From Oceanospirillum beijerinckii DSM 7166 (GTDB lineage: Bacteria; Pseudomonadota; Gammaproteobacteria; Pseudomonadales; Halomonadaceae): a stretch of DNA of 64,000 nt. Location: the NCBI RefSeq assembly GCF_000422425.1, contig NZ_AULT01000005.1, positions 124,001 to 188,000 of the forward strand, read 5' to 3'. Position numbers and translations under genes: made by a program. The notes under the pieces were generated by a model that had not been told where the DNA came from, made no database searches, and worked only from the letters and a program-made list of their open reading frames with translations. Shown here piece after piece: positions 57,459 to 64,000 of the stretch. Numbering within the stretch: position 1 is the stretch's first letter; each line of letters opens with the position of its first letter.

Positions 57459-57507
57459 GCATGACAGACTTGCCTCATATCTGATAACACTAGTGAGGAG
57501 ATCCGCC

Positions 57508-58143
57508 ATGTTTCAGCCCGCCTGTTTTCGTGAAAACCGTATTGAAGTGATGCAGGAGATGATGCGTGAGCAGCCATTTGCCAGTGTTATCTCTTTGCAG
57601 GAGGGCGAGATTGTGGGTGATCACTTACCTCTGGTATTGCACTCTGAGTCGTCGGAGTATGGCGTGTTGCAGGGGCATATCAACCGTGCCAATCCCATCT
57701 GTAAAAAGTGGGATGCGGATACGGAACTTCTGGTGATCTTTCAAGGGGCGCATCACTATGTTTCGGCCTCTTGGTATCCATCAAAGCAGGAACATGGCAA
57801 GGCCGTTCCAACCTGGAATTACATTATGGTGCATGCCCGTGGACGGCTTAGACTACATGAAGATGGTGCCTGGCTGTTGAACCACCTGAATGAACTGACT
57901 CAACAGCAGGAGCATGGTCGCCCTATGCCCTGGAAGGTTTCTGATGCCCCGGCAGAATATATTGAGCGTATGACCCGTGGCATTATCGGGGTTGAGATCG
58001 AGATTACGTCGTTACAGGGTACCTGGAAGGCCAGCCAGAATAAGGATGAGCGTGATCGGGGCGGGGTGGTCAGGGGATTGCGTCAGGAAGGCTCGGATCA
58101 CAGTAGTGTGATGGCTGATTTTGTTGAGCAACGTCTGGGCTAG
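57508..58143 (+). CDS. PaiB-family FMN-binding protein
   Basis: I start at the ATG at 57508 (211 aa), preceded by GAGGAG eight bases upstream; the frame extends to 57457. The sequence MFQPACFRENRIEVMQEMMR and FASVISLQEGEIVGDHLPL are typical PaiB N-termini, with GVLQGHINRANPICKKW, then IFQGAHHYVSASWYPSK and VPTWNYIMVHARGRL forming the split-barrel flavin site. Named after the B. subtilis regulator PaiB, most members are small FMN-binding proteins of unknown role. The divergent MocR gene probably regulates it. Confidence 0.9.
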   Translation: MFQPACFRENRIEVMQEMMREQPFASVISLQEGEIVGDHLPLVLHSESSEYGVLQGHINRANPICKKWDADTELLVIFQGAHHYVSASWYPSKQEHGKAVPTWNYIMVHARGRLRLHEDGAWLLNHLNELTQQQEHGRPMPWKVSDAPAEYIERMTRGIIGVEIEITSLQGTWKASQNKDERDRGGVVRGLRQEGSDHSSVMADFVEQRLG

Positions 58144-58240
58144 AAATGTACTGCCTGTAACTCTGGTTCATCTATTTCAGGGTTCTGACCTACCTTTCAG
58201 AACTCTAACCCGGCGGCTTCAAAACTCTGAACCGGCCTCT

Positions 58241-58666
58241 TCAGGACTCGATCAGGTCGGCCAGGATTATTTTGTTAACGACTCGATTAGACAAAATGGC
58301 TTTGTGGCGCCTGGCCTCTGCAACGGAATCCGGTGCATGCAGAAAGCCGCCTTTTTTGAAGCCAAATGCGATCTCCTGACGAATACGATACTTTAACGTA
58401 TGCATCTGTGTGATCGCATCTTCCCCCTCAAGGATAAACAGGTCCAGCGTAAATAGAGGCGGTGTGCGCAGTATCGAGAAAAAGCGGGCTGTCCAGCTGT
58501 CATAGATCTGGAAAAAATCTGCGATAGTCAGCTTAACCTGCCATACCTCGGTGATTTGTAACCCCTGCTGGCGCAGACGGGATTCGATATAGGCTTTTTT
58601 GTTAAACAGGTAGGCTTCTGACTTCAGCAGACAAAAGGAAGTTCTTGAACTGTCACAACTCATCAA
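58241..58666 (-). CDS. Nucleoside-diphosphate-kinase-like protein
   Basis: A 141-residue protein with the Ndk fold pattern: TSFCLLKSEAYLFNKKAYIESRLRQQGLQI (N-terminal strand with the KPDA-type position as KSEA), then LFILEGEDAITQMHTLKYRIR, and GFLHAPDSVAEARRHKAIL, which corresponds to the catalytic N-x-x-H-G-S-D segment with His retained and Gly lost. Key substrate residues differ, so kinase activity is uncertain. A normal housekeeping Ndk would be closer to consensus, so this is likely a diverged paralogue or a binding protein. It lies alone, convergent with the PaiB-like gene. Confidence 0.7.
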   Translation of the reverse strand: MMSCDSSRTSFCLLKSEAYLFNKKAYIESRLRQQGLQITEVWQVKLTIADFFQIYDSWTARFFSILRTPPLFTLDLFILEGEDAITQMHTLKYRIRQEIAFGFKKGGFLHAPDSVAEARRHKAILSNRVVNKIILADLIES

Positions 58667-58979
58667 TAATCAACCGGTTACCCGGACTCCTGTACCCTTT
58701 CGCAATAGCAAACGGCAGCATCCTGGAGTGCGTGGCGTAATAAAAAGATCATGGAAAAAACATGGGGCTGCTTCGCTATAGCGCGCTTGGCCATAATGCT
58801 CGCGCTGTGCGTGAGATTTTGACAAGCCGCCGTGTTTTTTCGCTATTGTTGTGCTTGGATAGGTAACCGGTTGATTTAGTTCCTGATTGGAGAGTATTAC
58901 GGGGAAAGTTACGGAAAAAGTAATGGAACACTTTCCTCTGACAGATGTGGTATCACCTGATTGATTGGGGCCAATCGTC
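58667..58979. other. 313-base intergenic region
   Basis: It contains the promoter of the Ndk-like gene and the 3' side of the universal stress protein gene. No gene or strong hairpin is seen. Confidence 0.4.
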
Positions 58980-59468
58980 TCAATGTTCCGGCAACGGTAC
59001 CACCAGCATAGGGATACGGGAGCGGCCCAGCACGTTTTTGGCTACGCTACCCAGAAAAGTGTGCATTACTCCTTTTTCATGGGCGCCCATTACAATCAGA
59101 TCCACCCCTTTATCCTGGGAAACCTTCAAAATCGCTTCAGCGGGGTAAGCCTCCGCAATATGAATCGACTTAATCTGCTGGCGCACCTCCTCCTCATCCG
59201 GGTGTTGTTGCCAGAAGTGCTTTTGGCTGTCTTCCAGGCGTTGCTGCGCATGCTTAATACGCTGGCGCAGAAGCTGATAACGACTACCAGAGTCAGAGAG
59301 GTAGGTTTGCAGGGTAAAGTGGGCATCATCGGATAGTTTCTCTACCAGATGTAATATGATGATCTCGGCCCCGGTTTTTTTGGCGATATACAGTGCTTGC
59401 TCTAACGCAGCATAGGAGCCGGGAGACAGGTCAGTGCTGTACAGTATTTTGCGAATTTCCGGCAACAT
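58980..59468 (-). CDS. Universal stress protein UspA family, TRAP-associated
   Basis: A 162-residue Usp domain with KILYSTDLSPGSYAALEQALYIAKKTGAEIIILHLVEK at the start, split by the conserved Asp, and the full ATP-binding signature VDLIVMGAHEKGVMHTFLGSVAKNVLGRSRIPMLVVPLP (G-x-H-x-x-G and GSVAKNVL). It is last in the leftward TRAP block, 102 bases after dctM. TeaD, the Usp of the Halomonas TeaABC ectoine TRAP, binds ATP and tunes transport; a similar role here is inferred. It resembles the Usp at 17664-18098, but that copy has a degraded ATP motif. Confidence 0.93.
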   Translation of the reverse strand: MLPEIRKILYSTDLSPGSYAALEQALYIAKKTGAEIIILHLVEKLSDDAHFTLQTYLSDSGSRYQLLRQRIKHAQQRLEDSQKHFWQQHPDEEEVRQQIKSIHIAEAYPAEAILKVSQDKGVDLIVMGAHEKGVMHTFLGSVAKNVLGRSRIPMLVVPLPEH

Positions 59469-59570
59469 GGGTGCCTCCTTTTATTGGTAATGGACATGGT
59501 CGAGAGTGGATTACTGATAACGGTGATCTGAGCCTGAGCCGATGCTCAGGCTGTTTATGGCTGACTCTCA

Positions 59571-60914
59571 TCAGTAACCCAGCATCGCTGGCAGAAACAG
59601 AGTAAGTTCTGGGAAAAAGGCGATCACAAACACCGCCAGGGCCGACATCAGAGCAAACGGCAGAGCCTTCGCCGTCACCTCTTCCAGTGAAACATTGGAG
59701 ATACCCGAGGCGACAAACAGATTCTCGCCCAGGGGTGGTGTTGAGAAGCCAATAGACAGACAACACACCATCACGATACCGAAATGCACCGGATCGATAC
59801 CCAAGCTATAGGTCACCGGCAGAAGAACCGGTGTCAGAATCATAATCGCCGCCAGCGTCTCCATAAACATACCGACAAACAGCAGGAAGCCGATGATCAG
59901 TACCCAGATCAGATAGAGGTTATCGGTTAGGCTGAGCATGGACTCTGCCACAATCGCCGGGATCTGGTTTTCCACCAGCAGACGACCAAACACAGTAGCG
60001 GTAAATAGGATCAGTAGCACACGACCGGAGAGCCAGGTGGTGGTTTCCAGCGAGCGGAAAATATCGTTCCAGCTTAACTCCCTGTGGATAAATACACCGA
60101 CAAACAGAGTGTAGAAGATAGCGACGATAGCGGACTCAGTGGGCGTAAAGAAGCCTGAGTAGATTCCACCCAGGATCACCAGTGGGGCCAGAATCGACCA
60201 GAAACCGTTTTTAAAGGCATAACCGATCTGATCAAAATCCCAACCGCCCTCTGTACCCAGATAACCCGCTTTTTTACAGCGAATATAATTGAGCAGTAAC
60301 AGGGAACAGGACACTACAAGACCAGGAATCACACCGGCAACAAACAGCTTGGTGATGGATACGCTTTGGAACTCACCGTGTTGCTCAATGGCTTCTGGTG
60401 GTACCGCAAGACCGATGGCCGAGATACCAAAAATCACCATAGGGATCGAAGGCGGGATAATAATGCCCAGGCCACCGGAGGAGGCGGTAATGGCAGAGGC
60501 GTAACCCTTTTCATAACCCCGTTTCACCATGGCGGGAATCATCAACATACCTACCGCTGCGGTAGTCGCAGGGCCGGAACCTGAGATAGCCCCAAAGAAC
60601 ATGCACGCCAGTACAGCTGCGGCAGAAATACCGCCAGTAAAAGGCCCGGCAAAACTTTCCGCCAGTGCGACTAAGCGCTTGGAGATACCGGCGGCTTCCA
60701 TTAAGGCACCCGCCAGAATAAAAGCGGGTAGGGCCATTAACGGGAAGGAGCCCACCGAGGTAAAGGCGATCTGTACCAGCTTGATGGGGTTTTCTTCTAA
60801 TACGATAAATGAGGCCATGGCCGATACCCCCAGCGCGACGGTAACGGGCGCACCCATGACCAGGAGTACCAGAAACGAGCCAAACAGGATCATCGCAATA
60901 CTGGACTCATCCAT
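59571..60914 (-). CDS. TRAP transporter large permease (DctM family)
   Basis: A 447-residue inner-membrane protein with about 11-12 hydrophobic segments. DctM marks are visible: FMALPAFILAG-like (FPLMALPAFILAGALMEAAG), GGISAAAVLACMFFGAISGSGPATTAAVG, and GGLGIIIPPSIPMVIFGI. It overlaps the small-subunit gene by 8 bases. Together with the DctP protein it imports a solute using a Na+ gradient. The cluster lies about 9 kb from tpa on the same replicon, and TauKLM-type TRAP systems are known to import taurine, so taurine is the leading guess. Confidence 0.94.
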   Translation of the reverse strand: MDESSIAMILFGSFLVLLVMGAPVTVALGVSAMASFIVLEENPIKLVQIAFTSVGSFPLMALPAFILAGALMEAAGISKRLVALAESFAGPFTGGISAAAVLACMFFGAISGSGPATTAAVGMLMIPAMVKRGYEKGYASAITASSGGLGIIIPPSIPMVIFGISAIGLAVPPEAIEQHGEFQSVSITKLFVAGVIPGLVVSCSLLLLNYIRCKKAGYLGTEGGWDFDQIGYAFKNGFWSILAPLVILGGIYSGFFTPTESAIVAIFYTLFVGVFIHRELSWNDIFRSLETTTWLSGRVLLILFTATVFGRLLVENQIPAIVAESMLSLTDNLYLIWVLIIGFLLFVGMFMETLAAIMILTPVLLPVTYSLGIDPVHFGIVMVCCLSIGFSTPPLGENLFVASGISNVSLEEVTAKALPFALMSALAVFVIAFFPELTLFLPAMLGY

Positions 60915-61572
60915 GTTGCACCTCCGCGTTCTTGGTATGAGTGGTACGGTTATCGGGGCGCTCTGTTTTTGACTCGCCTTCTTCCCCGTGCACAGGCTTT
61001 GAGTCGGGCGCGGGCACTGAAACTTCTTGCTTTAGTGTATTTGCTGGTGCGTATTCCAGTGTCTCATCCAGCTCGATGTCATCCGGGACGTGTACGGTTT
61101 TGCCCTTCACCAGCTTGTTGTAGTTCACCTGCAGGATACGGAAGGTCATCAGGGTGAAGGCGATAGGCAGCACCAGATAGAAATATTTCATGGGAATGCC
61201 CAGGGTTTGGGATTTCCAGAACATATTCATGCGGTTAAAGACAAAGTCATAGGCCAGATAAACAAAGTAGGCGTTAAAACAGACCCAGATCAGATCGGTC
61301 ACCACTTCAAGAATGGGCGGTAGCCAGGCAGGCATTAACTTGTATTGGAAGGTGACCCGGTTGTGTGCCGCCATCTTGGCCGCATAACTGGCACCAAAGA
61401 AGACAAACCAGACAAACATATAGACCGACAGTTCTTCACTCCAGGAGAAGGAGTAATCAAATAACTGTCGGGAAATAATCTGAGCGAATAGCAGAGTGAC
61501 AAAGGCCGCGAGTAGAAAACGGCAGATATAACTCTCGATATTGTCCAGAAAATAAAGCACTTTACGGCCCAT
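60907..61572 (-). CDS. TRAP transporter small permease (DctQ family) with long C-terminal tail
   Basis: A 221-residue protein with four membrane segments (about 11-28, 46-66, 87-108, 130-150); FVWFVFFGASYAAKMAAHNRV near residue 52-72 is the DctQ signature region. A hydrophilic tail of about 60 residues follows the last membrane helix (DDIELDETLEYAP; TERPDNRTTH), which is unusual: typical DctQ proteins end near residue 160-170. The tail is cytoplasmic by the expected topology and could contact the universal stress protein. It overlaps dctM by 8 bases. Upstream lies a U-tract terminator hairpin that separates it from the binding-protein gene. Confidence 0.92.
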   Translation of the reverse strand: MGRKVLYFLDNIESYICRFLLAAFVTLLFAQIISRQLFDYSFSWSEELSVYMFVWFVFFGASYAAKMAAHNRVTFQYKLMPAWLPPILEVVTDLIWVCFNAYFVYLAYDFVFNRMNMFWKSQTLGIPMKYFYLVLPIAFTLMTFRILQVNYNKLVKGKTVHVPDDIELDETLEYAPANTLKQEVSVPAPDSKPVHGEEGESKTERPDNRTTHTKNAEVQHG

Positions 61573-61650
61573 AATGGAATCTCCTCCCCTGTGTTAGGAT
61601 CGTTGCCAGCCCTTGTTTTCATTGCGTGGTACAGAGGTCTATGAAAAAAG

Positions 61651-61686
61651 GAAAAAGCCAGACTTACAGCGTGACTGTAAGTCTGG
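61651..61686 (-). terminator. Intrinsic terminator between dctP and dctQ
   Basis: CCAGACTTACAG (61658-61669) and its perfect 12-bp complement (61675-61686) enclose a 5-nt loop. On the minus strand it is followed by CTTTTTCC. It lies between the binding-protein gene and the small permease gene and would favour extra binding-protein mRNA. Confidence 0.85.
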
Positions 61687-61745
61687 AGGTTTAACGCAGG
61701 GGGTAATCTTTTTGCACGATTGGCTTTTTAGTTGGAACGAGCCAA

Positions 61746-62750
61746 TTAAATTTGATCGCGGCCCAGGGATTTCAGCAGGGCGTTGATCTTCTCTTTACCA
61801 CCGACACTGTCGTAGAACTTAGGCCACACTTCTTTCTGTGCGGCTGCAGCCCAGGCGGCCTCGTCGTTCAGGGTGTTCAGTTCCATGCCGTATTTGCTCA
61901 CCAGTTCCTGTTTCACCTGGCTCTCTTTCTTTTTTAGCCAATCCAGACTGTAAGCGGTGGCTTCCTGACCGGCGGCCAGCATCGCTTGCTGGGTTTTCTT
62001 ATTCTGATCCTGGAATACGGCTTCGGAAACAATCAGAGGCTCCAGCAGGAACAGGTAGTGCAGGTCGGTGATATATTTCTGTACTTCACCAAACTTCATG
62101 GAATAGATGGTGGTGTAAGGAGTGTCCTGACCGTCAACAACACGCTGCTGCAGAGCGGTAAAGGTTTCGGTCCAGGCCATCGGTGTCGGGTTGATGCCCC
62201 AGGACTTGTAGGTATCGATCATGATTTCGTTTTTCGGCACACGAATCACCATACCTTTCAGATCAGACAGCTGAGTCACCGGCTTTTTCGAGTTACTCAG
62301 TACCCGGAAGCCGCTGAAGGTCCAGCCCAGAATACGTACACCGGCATCACGCAGGGTGTTTTCGGTCAGTTCCTGACCTACAGGGCCTTGCACGGTTTGA
62401 GCGGCCTGATCCAGATTTTCAAAGATATACGGCAGGGACAGCATGCCAACCGTGGGTGAAAACGGTGCCAGGTTGTTACTGGCCAATACGGAGAAATCCA
62501 GCGTACCGATGGCCGCATCGTTGACCGTATCCTGCTCGGAACCCAACTGACCATTCAGGAACAGTTTAGCTTTATGTTTGTTATTGGTTTTTTCTGCCAG
62601 CAGCTCTGCAAACTTCAGACCCATCACCTGTTGTGCGGAGCCTTCGCCATCACCCACAGACATTTTAAAGTTTGCTGCCATCACGTTAGCGGACAACAGT
62701 AGACCCGCAGCAATTGCCAGAGGCTTAATAACCCGTTTTTTCAGCATCAT
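61746..62750 (-). CDS. TRAP transporter solute-binding protein (DctP family)
   Basis: A 334-residue periplasmic receptor. The signal peptide MMLKKRVIKPLAIAAGLLLS ends near VMAA. DctP marks are VMGLKFAELLAEKTNNKHKAKLF, FLNGQLGSEQDTVNDAAIGTLDF, and the conserved ligand-binding arginine region DLKGMVIRVPKNEIMIDTYKSWG, then AWTETFTALQQRVVDGQDTPYTT. A second conserved motif, the SSLP-like Q-Q-G, is normal. It is the first gene of the leftward TRAP operon. Family is firm; ligand is not readable from sequence. Taurine or another sulfonate is suggested by the neighbouring locus. Confidence 0.94.
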   Translation of the reverse strand: MMLKKRVIKPLAIAAGLLLSANVMAANFKMSVGDGEGSAQQVMGLKFAELLAEKTNNKHKAKLFLNGQLGSEQDTVNDAAIGTLDFSVLASNNLAPFSPTVGMLSLPYIFENLDQAAQTVQGPVGQELTENTLRDAGVRILGWTFSGFRVLSNSKKPVTQLSDLKGMVIRVPKNEIMIDTYKSWGINPTPMAWTETFTALQQRVVDGQDTPYTTIYSMKFGEVQKYITDLHYLFLLEPLIVSEAVFQDQNKKTQQAMLAAGQEATAYSLDWLKKKESQVKQELVSKYGMELNTLNDEAAWAAAAQKEVWPKFYDSVGGKEKINALLKSLGRDQI

Positions 62751-62824
62751 ATTTACTACTCCCGAATACTATCAGTAATATCATTTATCTTTTATTTAAT
62801 AGTGTTCAGCACGTATCAATAAAC

Positions 62825-62906
62825 ACTCGCAAATAAGATTATCTTTATTAAATGGCTTTGCTGTTTAGCTATTGGCCAAGAAATATAGAAGCACTTTTGT
62901 GTTAGT
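62825..62906. repeat. Diverged copy of the 84-bp inverted-repeat element
   Basis: It aligns end to end with 36150-36233: CACTCGCAAATAAG at the left, AATGGCTTTGCTGTTTAGC in the core (AATGGCTTTATTTTTCAGC in the other copy) and CACTTTTGTGTTAGTG at the right. The left inverted end is degraded. It lies upstream of the dctP gene. Confidence 0.6.
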
Positions 62907-63770
62907 GTGTATCAGCACATAATCACCCGGTTATTACTTTTGAATTTATAACCTAACGCTGCTCTGACTAGCCCATACGATGTGTAAACGTATTCTTTGC
63001 TTGCAAAGGTTTGGTGCAATATGTGCGCCAGATAGTGTCTTAATGTCGGGTGCTGATTTGCCGTGCCCTATTTCTGGTTTTCATTTAAATACCATGGGAT
63101 AGCCGTCGGTTAGGGCCAGTTTTTTTGCGCTTTTTGGTCCAGTTATTTGTGTATTATACTGGTGCGGTTTAAAGGCGTTTTTTTACAAGCCGCGCTACAG
63201 TGGGGCGTTTTATTTTTGTTATTTGCACTATTAAGGTGATGTTTATTTTTTGATGCTTTGTTGTGGTGCATTTGTTTTTTCTGCTTTTAATTGATGCTGA
63301 TGGCTTTTAATAGAGCGAGGTGTTAATGGATTAATTATTAGGGTTAAAGCTAATATTGCTTGGTCGTTTTTGATGGGCTTTGATAAGCATGCCCGCAATA
63401 AAAATATTGATGCTTTCAGATCAGTAGTCGATAGGGGAAGGATATAGATATCGCAAAACTTTTGTGCTGGTGCTTAGGTGTTGTTTGGTGTTAAAGCGCC
63501 CGTATATTCCAGCCGATTTGACTGACAACATCTGAATACTGGTGTTTAGGCGCTTATATAGGAGTTTAAAGATAACCTGATTAGCGTATCGGTACTGAGA
63601 TACTAAGTATGAACTCTATGTACAGCATCCTACCATTACCAAGTGCTCATGGCTGGTATGGCCAAAGTTGGCAGCGGAATCCATCTTTTGGGAAGTGCAG
63701 GGGAAACTCTTTTTGAGCGACGCCATGAACCTGACCATCAAGACTAAACCGAATAGCTCGTGAGTTTGTT

Positions 63771-63840
63771 GTACCCCGATCAATGGACAAAATATAGTCT
63801 GACATCGTTACTACCTTAGGGGCTGTTTTGATCGGTGTAC
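63771..63840. repeat. Inverted 13-mers of possible mobile-element origin
   Basis: GTACCCCGATCAA (63771-63783) and TTGATCGGTGTAC (63828-63840) match as an inverted repeat at 12 of 13 positions, 44 bases apart. The left arm continues TGGACAAAA, a string seen at IS3-like ends. It may be the remnant of an insertion sequence or only a hairpin before the gene that leaves the window. Confidence 0.35.
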
Positions 63841-63853
63841 GCCCGCTTTAGTA

Positions 63854-64000
63854 TTACTCGACATAGGCCTGCTGATTTGTCTGAAGGATTTTCTGGATCT
63901 GCTTGGCCTGGTCATCAGCGAGTTGACTGATCAGGCGCCGCAAAGTGTCGACAAGCGCTTCATAGCTTGAGTTCTCAATAGTCGCTTGAAGGTTAAAACG
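63854..64000 (-). CDS. 3' end of a gene that extends past the window
   Basis: The last 48 codons of a minus-strand reading frame end at TAA (63854-63856). The segment is open to the window edge and strongly helical (EALVDTLRRLISQLADDQAK, then IQKILQTNQQAYVE). No family can be assigned from this fragment. The hairpin or inverted repeat at 63771-63840 lies right after its stop and may be its terminator. Confidence 0.6.
   Translation of the reverse strand, partial: RFNLQATIENSSYEALVDTLRRLISQLADDQAKQIQKILQTNQQAYVE

Larger units (their letters stand above)
62751..63853. other. 1.1-kb non-coding region at the right end
   Basis: It begins with the dctP promoter region and contains a diverged copy of the 84-bp repeat (62825-62906), a TTGGTCCAG word near 63137 that recalls the safE operator, a G+T-rich stretch around 63150-63350, a fragment of the same repeat near 63450, and a pair of inverted 13-mers at 63771-63840. 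No gene with a ribosome site is visible; short frames near 63609 are unsupported. Confidence 0.5.

Noticed and set aside
63609-63716. 35-codon frame starting MNSMYSILP
   Set aside because: No ribosome site, no family resemblance, and located in a decayed-looking region.

Overview
The window looks like chromosomal DNA of a motile, aerobic marine gammaproteobacterium of the Oceanospirillales type (Neptuniibacter, Amphritea or Marinobacterium relatives). That placement is inferred from the gene families: polar-flagellum style cheV/cheR/flgA/flgMN clustering, two TRAP uptake systems, many chemoreceptor and cyclic-di-GMP proteins, and a taurine-to-sulfoacetate gene set of the kind described in Neptuniibacter caesariensis. 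No rRNA or CRISPR is visible; one tRNA-Arg(CCT) is present.

Layout. 0-5.8 kb: flagellar and chemotaxis block (SprA-related protein, CheR and CheV on the minus strand; FlgA, FlgM, FlgN and a YcgR-like PilZ protein on the plus strand), with a near-perfect sigma-28 promoter before flgM. 5.8-8.2 kb: three-gene arsenosugar cluster (ArsS and two glycosyltransferases). 8.26-11.5 kb: tRNA-Arg(CCT) followed by an accessory stretch with TGCGGAT repeats and two unrecognised genes. 11.5-18.1 kb: a periplasmic binding protein divergent from a 1135-residue AraC regulator with a long helical tail, a REC protein with an unusual C-terminus, a small protein and a universal stress protein. 18.6-27.1 kb: TAXI-type TRAP permease and binding protein, a membrane sensor kinase, a second orphan TAXI binding protein and another solute-binding-like protein. 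27.4-38.2 kb: sensory region with three chemoreceptors, a GGDEF-EAL protein, a YgjP metallopeptidase and a diguanylate cyclase. 38.6-41.3 kb: a tiny zinc-ribbon protein, an exported protein and a frameshifted DUF4214 gene.

41.9-53.5 kb is a taurine nitrogen-assimilation locus: safE, safD, tpa, a disrupted tauR and an internally deleted YeiH-type exporter. Its middle (44.1-49.2 kb) is occupied by an opposite-strand cassette: VapBC toxin-antitoxin plus a 1444-residue protein with an N-terminal nuclease-like domain, a STAND/NACHT-like NTPase and a long helical tail. This is the best candidate for an undescribed (probably anti-phage) system here. 53.7-58.7 kb holds small proteins, Lrp with a LysE exporter, and a MocR regulator divergent from a PaiB-like protein. 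59-62.8 kb encodes a second universal stress protein and a DctPQM TRAP transporter, plausibly the taurine importer. The last 1.1 kb is mostly non-coding and ends in the 3' end of a gene that leaves the window.

Recurring themes: both TRAP systems have a hairpin terminator between binding protein and membrane subunit genes and a universal stress protein gene downstream; three genes between 40.4 and 53.5 kb look damaged by deletions, two of them at short repeats that shift the frame.
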